Source of the DNA: JAFDZV01 sp966128725 | Lineage (GTDB): Bacteria > Bacteroidota > Ignavibacteria > OLB7 | Direction: 5' to 3' | Length of the DNA: 16,303 nucleotides | Assembly (NCBI GenBank): GCA_966128725.1 | Contig: CBHYLN010000121.1 | Coordinates: 1-16,303, forward strand | Shown here: piece by piece, positions 15,148 to 16,303 of the stretch | Position numbering within the stretch: position 1 is the first letter of the stretch | How the letters are laid out: each line of letters opens with the position of its first letter | Notes under the pieces: generated by a model | Database searches by the model: none | What the model saw: only the letters and a program-made list of their open reading frames with translations | What the model was told of the DNA's origin: nothing | Program-made: the position numbers and the translations under genes

Positions 15148-15185
15148 ACAGGGACTCCGAAGTATCGGGGTCCCTGTTTTTTTTT
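15148..15185 (+). terminator. Intrinsic terminator of the M3 peptidase gene
   Basis: ACAGGGACTCCG pairs with CGGGGTCCCTGT (12 bp with a single T-G wobble) around the loop AAGTAT, followed by a run of nine Ts ending at 15185. It begins 46 bases after the M3 stop codon. Confidence 0.95.
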
Positions 15186-15198
15186 GTGGGGTCGGCAG

Positions 15199-15318
15199 TG
15201 GCTGGTGCCGGGCGAAGGTTCGCTGGTGCTGCGCGCGCCGGAAGGCCCGGGCGCCTACATGGTGGAACTGGAGGTTGATGGCTGCCGCATGGCGCAGCTG
15301 CCGCGGGCGGTGCGATGA
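15199..15318 (+). pseudogene. Probable C-terminal remnant of a lost gene
   Basis: Directly behind the M3 terminator, a frame ending in TGA at 15316-15318 shows strong coding character: third positions are nearly all G or C, as in the neighbouring genes. The peptide ends WLVPGEGSLVLRAPEGPGAY, then MVELEVDGCRMAQLPRAVR. No start codon or Shine-Dalgarno is placed to make a sensible gene, and the frame runs back into the terminator hairpin. The ending (PGAY-hydrophobic strand-DG-strand) loosely resembles a beta-sandwich or T9SS-type sorting domain, but that is a weak impression. It may be what is left after a deletion. Confidence 0.35.
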
Positions 15319-15573
15319 GGGAGGGGGGCGGACATGCGTGGATGATCGACTGAATCATGTGTGTGGAATGTTGCCTGCGCTGGTCCAGAGTCGTATTGGG
15401 TGATTCATTGAGTGTCGCATCGTAATTATTGCTCCGCATGCCGCTGAGGCGAGCCGTTGGTGCCTTACCGCCGTGCGCAATCCGCCAGACCATCGCCATC
15501 AAGTTGTTGCGGGAAGTGTCAACTGATTGATTGTGCCGGAGCCGGCTTCGATTTCCGGCAGTGCAACATGATC

Positions 15574-15604
15574 TTGACATTCGCGATGGCGAAATGTATA
15601 TTCG
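15574..15604 (+). promoter_or_regulatory. Bacteroidota-type promoter with -33 and -7 elements
   Basis: TTGACA starts at 15574 and TATATTCG spans 15597-15604. The 20 bases between TTG and the -7 box fit the -33/-7 spacing of the group. This is the most complete promoter in the window. It would start a transcript near 15611, about 185 bases before the secreted-protein ATG. Confidence 0.6.
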
Positions 15605-15685
15605 TCCCGTCGGTTCGTTACGGGCCGGCAACAATTACCATCTCTTCCCCAAGGCAGGATTCAGGTACGAGTTTCCGACAGGGTG

Positions 15686-15734
15686 AGCGCACCACGTGCG
15701 CCCATCGGCTTCAACGCGGGGGTGCGGGCTTTTT
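15686..15734 (+). other. Leader with two alternative hairpins, one terminator-like
   Basis: GCGCAC-CAC-GTGCGC (15687-15701) forms a compact hairpin. The same left arm can instead pair AGC and GCACC (15686-15693) with GGTGC and GCT (15721-15730) around a two-G bulge, followed by TTTTTC. The two structures exclude each other. The element sits between the promoter at 15574-15604 and the gene at 15797. It could be an attenuator, or the end of a small RNA of about 120 bases. Confidence 0.35.
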
Positions 15735-15796
15735 CTTCCGGTTCAATGCCCGTGCCGCCGCCTGATTCACGTATTGTTCATTATTGGAGATGTATC

Positions 15797-16303
15797 ATGA
15801 CCAAACTTCCACGAGCCCTGGCGCTTGGCGCCATCGGCGCCCTGTTGCTGTTCGCCGCCACGCCTGCCCGCGCGCAGAGCATCGAACCCTGTGAACCCGA
15901 TTGTCACGAAAAGCCGTTCCTGGGCGCGTTTTTCCACACGACGTTTCTGTCGTCGCGGAACGCCGCCGGCGGGTGGTGTTTCAACGAGTACCAGATCGCG
16001 TATTACTTCCGTGAAGGTGCCTGCGGCCAGTTCGACGACGTGCAGATCACGTCCATCCGGCTGACGGGTGTGCCGTCGCCGGAATGCGCCACCGCGTACA
16101 ACAACCTGCCGGACCTGTTCAAGGGCGCTGTGCGAGCCATCATACGGGACAATCCCATGCACTTCCAGCCCGACTGGAACGATGACAAACAATGGCCGGC
16201 CGCCGGCGACCCGCCGATATGCAGCACGAAGTGGCGGGTAAGCGCCGGGGTGTGCTGGCGGATGGCCACGCCGCCGGAATACGGCGTGCGGGCCTGTGAT
16301 CCG
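15797..16303 (+). CDS. Secreted cysteine-rich protein, unknown function (3' end outside window)
   Basis: The frame is open from ATG 15797 to the window end (169 codons), so the product is longer. GGAGA lies 6 bases before the ATG, one of the clearest Shine-Dalgarno sites here. Residues 1-26 are a classic Sec signal peptide: basic Lys/Arg, a hydrophobic core LALGAIGALLLFAA, and a TPARA cleavage site before QS. The mature part has eight cysteines (32, 36, 61, 76, 97, 142, 153, 167), an even number spread as expected for disulfides in an exported protein. It is also rich in Trp, Tyr and Phe. I recognise no domain. It may be a surface protein whose C-terminus, possibly a secretion-system sorting domain, lies outside. 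A long leader with its own promoter precedes it. Confidence 0.8.
   Translation, partial: MTKLPRALALGAIGALLLFAATPARAQSIEPCEPDCHEKPFLGAFFHTTFLSSRNAAGGWCFNEYQIAYYFREGACGQFDDVQITSIRLTGVPSPECATAYNNLPDLFKGAVRAIIRDNPMHFQPDWNDDKQWPAAGDPPICSTKWRVSAGVCWRMATPPEYGVRACDP

Larger units (their letters stand above)
15103..15796 (+). other. 694-base stretch without an intact gene
   Basis: Holds, in order: the terminator of the M3 gene (15148-15185), a probable C-terminal coding remnant (15199-15318), about 250 bases in which I see no gene or repeat, a promoter with both elements (15574-15604), and a leader with alternative hairpins (15686-15734) before the secreted-protein gene. Short open frames exist (for example 30 codons from an ATG near 15438) but none has recognisable similarity or a Shine-Dalgarno. 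Confidence 0.6.

Noticed and set aside
15319..15570. Possible transposase or insertion-sequence scar
   Set aside because: No terminal inverted repeats, target duplication or transposase motifs were found in any frame.
15605..15735. SRP (4.5S) RNA, RNase P RNA or a known riboswitch in the leader of the secreted gene
   Set aside because: The conserved cores (for example the GGAAGGAAGCA loop of SRP RNA) are absent.

Overview
The window is a 16.3 kb piece of a high-GC bacterial chromosome carrying mostly housekeeping and conserved metabolic genes. No mobile element, CRISPR array, tRNA or rRNA was found. Several likely transcription starts share an A/T-rich box, TATATT(T/C)G. It resembles the -7 element (TAnnTTTG) used by the primary sigma factor of Bacteroidota and relatives. 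Shine-Dalgarno signals are weak or absent before most genes, which also fits that group. With the Thermus-type isocitrate dehydrogenase and the GC content, I infer a Bacteroidota/Chlorobiota/Ignavibacteria-like (FCB) organism. This placement is an inference, not a demonstrated fact.

Left part (1-7132, all + strand): the C-terminal end of an M16 zinc peptidase; a complete catalytic M16B peptidase with HLFEH; and a non-catalytic M16B partner whose zinc motif is lost but whose R/Y motif is kept. These three look like one peptidase locus. They are followed by a CPBP/CAAX-type membrane protease. Its stop codon overlaps the start of an RlmI-like 23S rRNA m5C methyltransferase (ATGA). Then comes seryl-tRNA synthetase with its own promoter box and a strong inverted repeat behind it.

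Middle part (7273-13180, all - strand), in transcription order: an MpsC/DUF2294 protein, a Thermus-type isocitrate dehydrogenase, a P2-type cation-transporting ATPase and a ComB-family 2-phosphosulfolactate phosphatase. The last three are separated by only 40 and 32 bases and are probably one operon. The icd gene has a roughly 210-base leader. It contains a hairpin followed by six Ts just before the gene, and duplicated arms that could form alternative pairings. This is the best candidate for an undescribed regulatory element in the window.

Right part (13390-16303, + strand): an M3/oligoendopeptidase F-type peptidase, divergent from MpsC and followed by a textbook terminator. A 694-base stretch without an intact gene follows, holding an apparent C-terminal coding remnant and a promoter with both -33 and -7 elements. 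The window ends inside an unrecognised cysteine-rich secreted protein.

Six of the ten genes bear on proteolysis or translation (three M16, M3, CPBP; RlmI and SerS). The minus-strand operon joins central carbon metabolism with ion transport. No obvious defence or biosynthetic system is present. The notable items are regulatory (the icd leader and the leader of the secreted gene) and residue-level anomalies: the icd cofactor site, the ATPase ion site and the non-catalytic M16 subunit.
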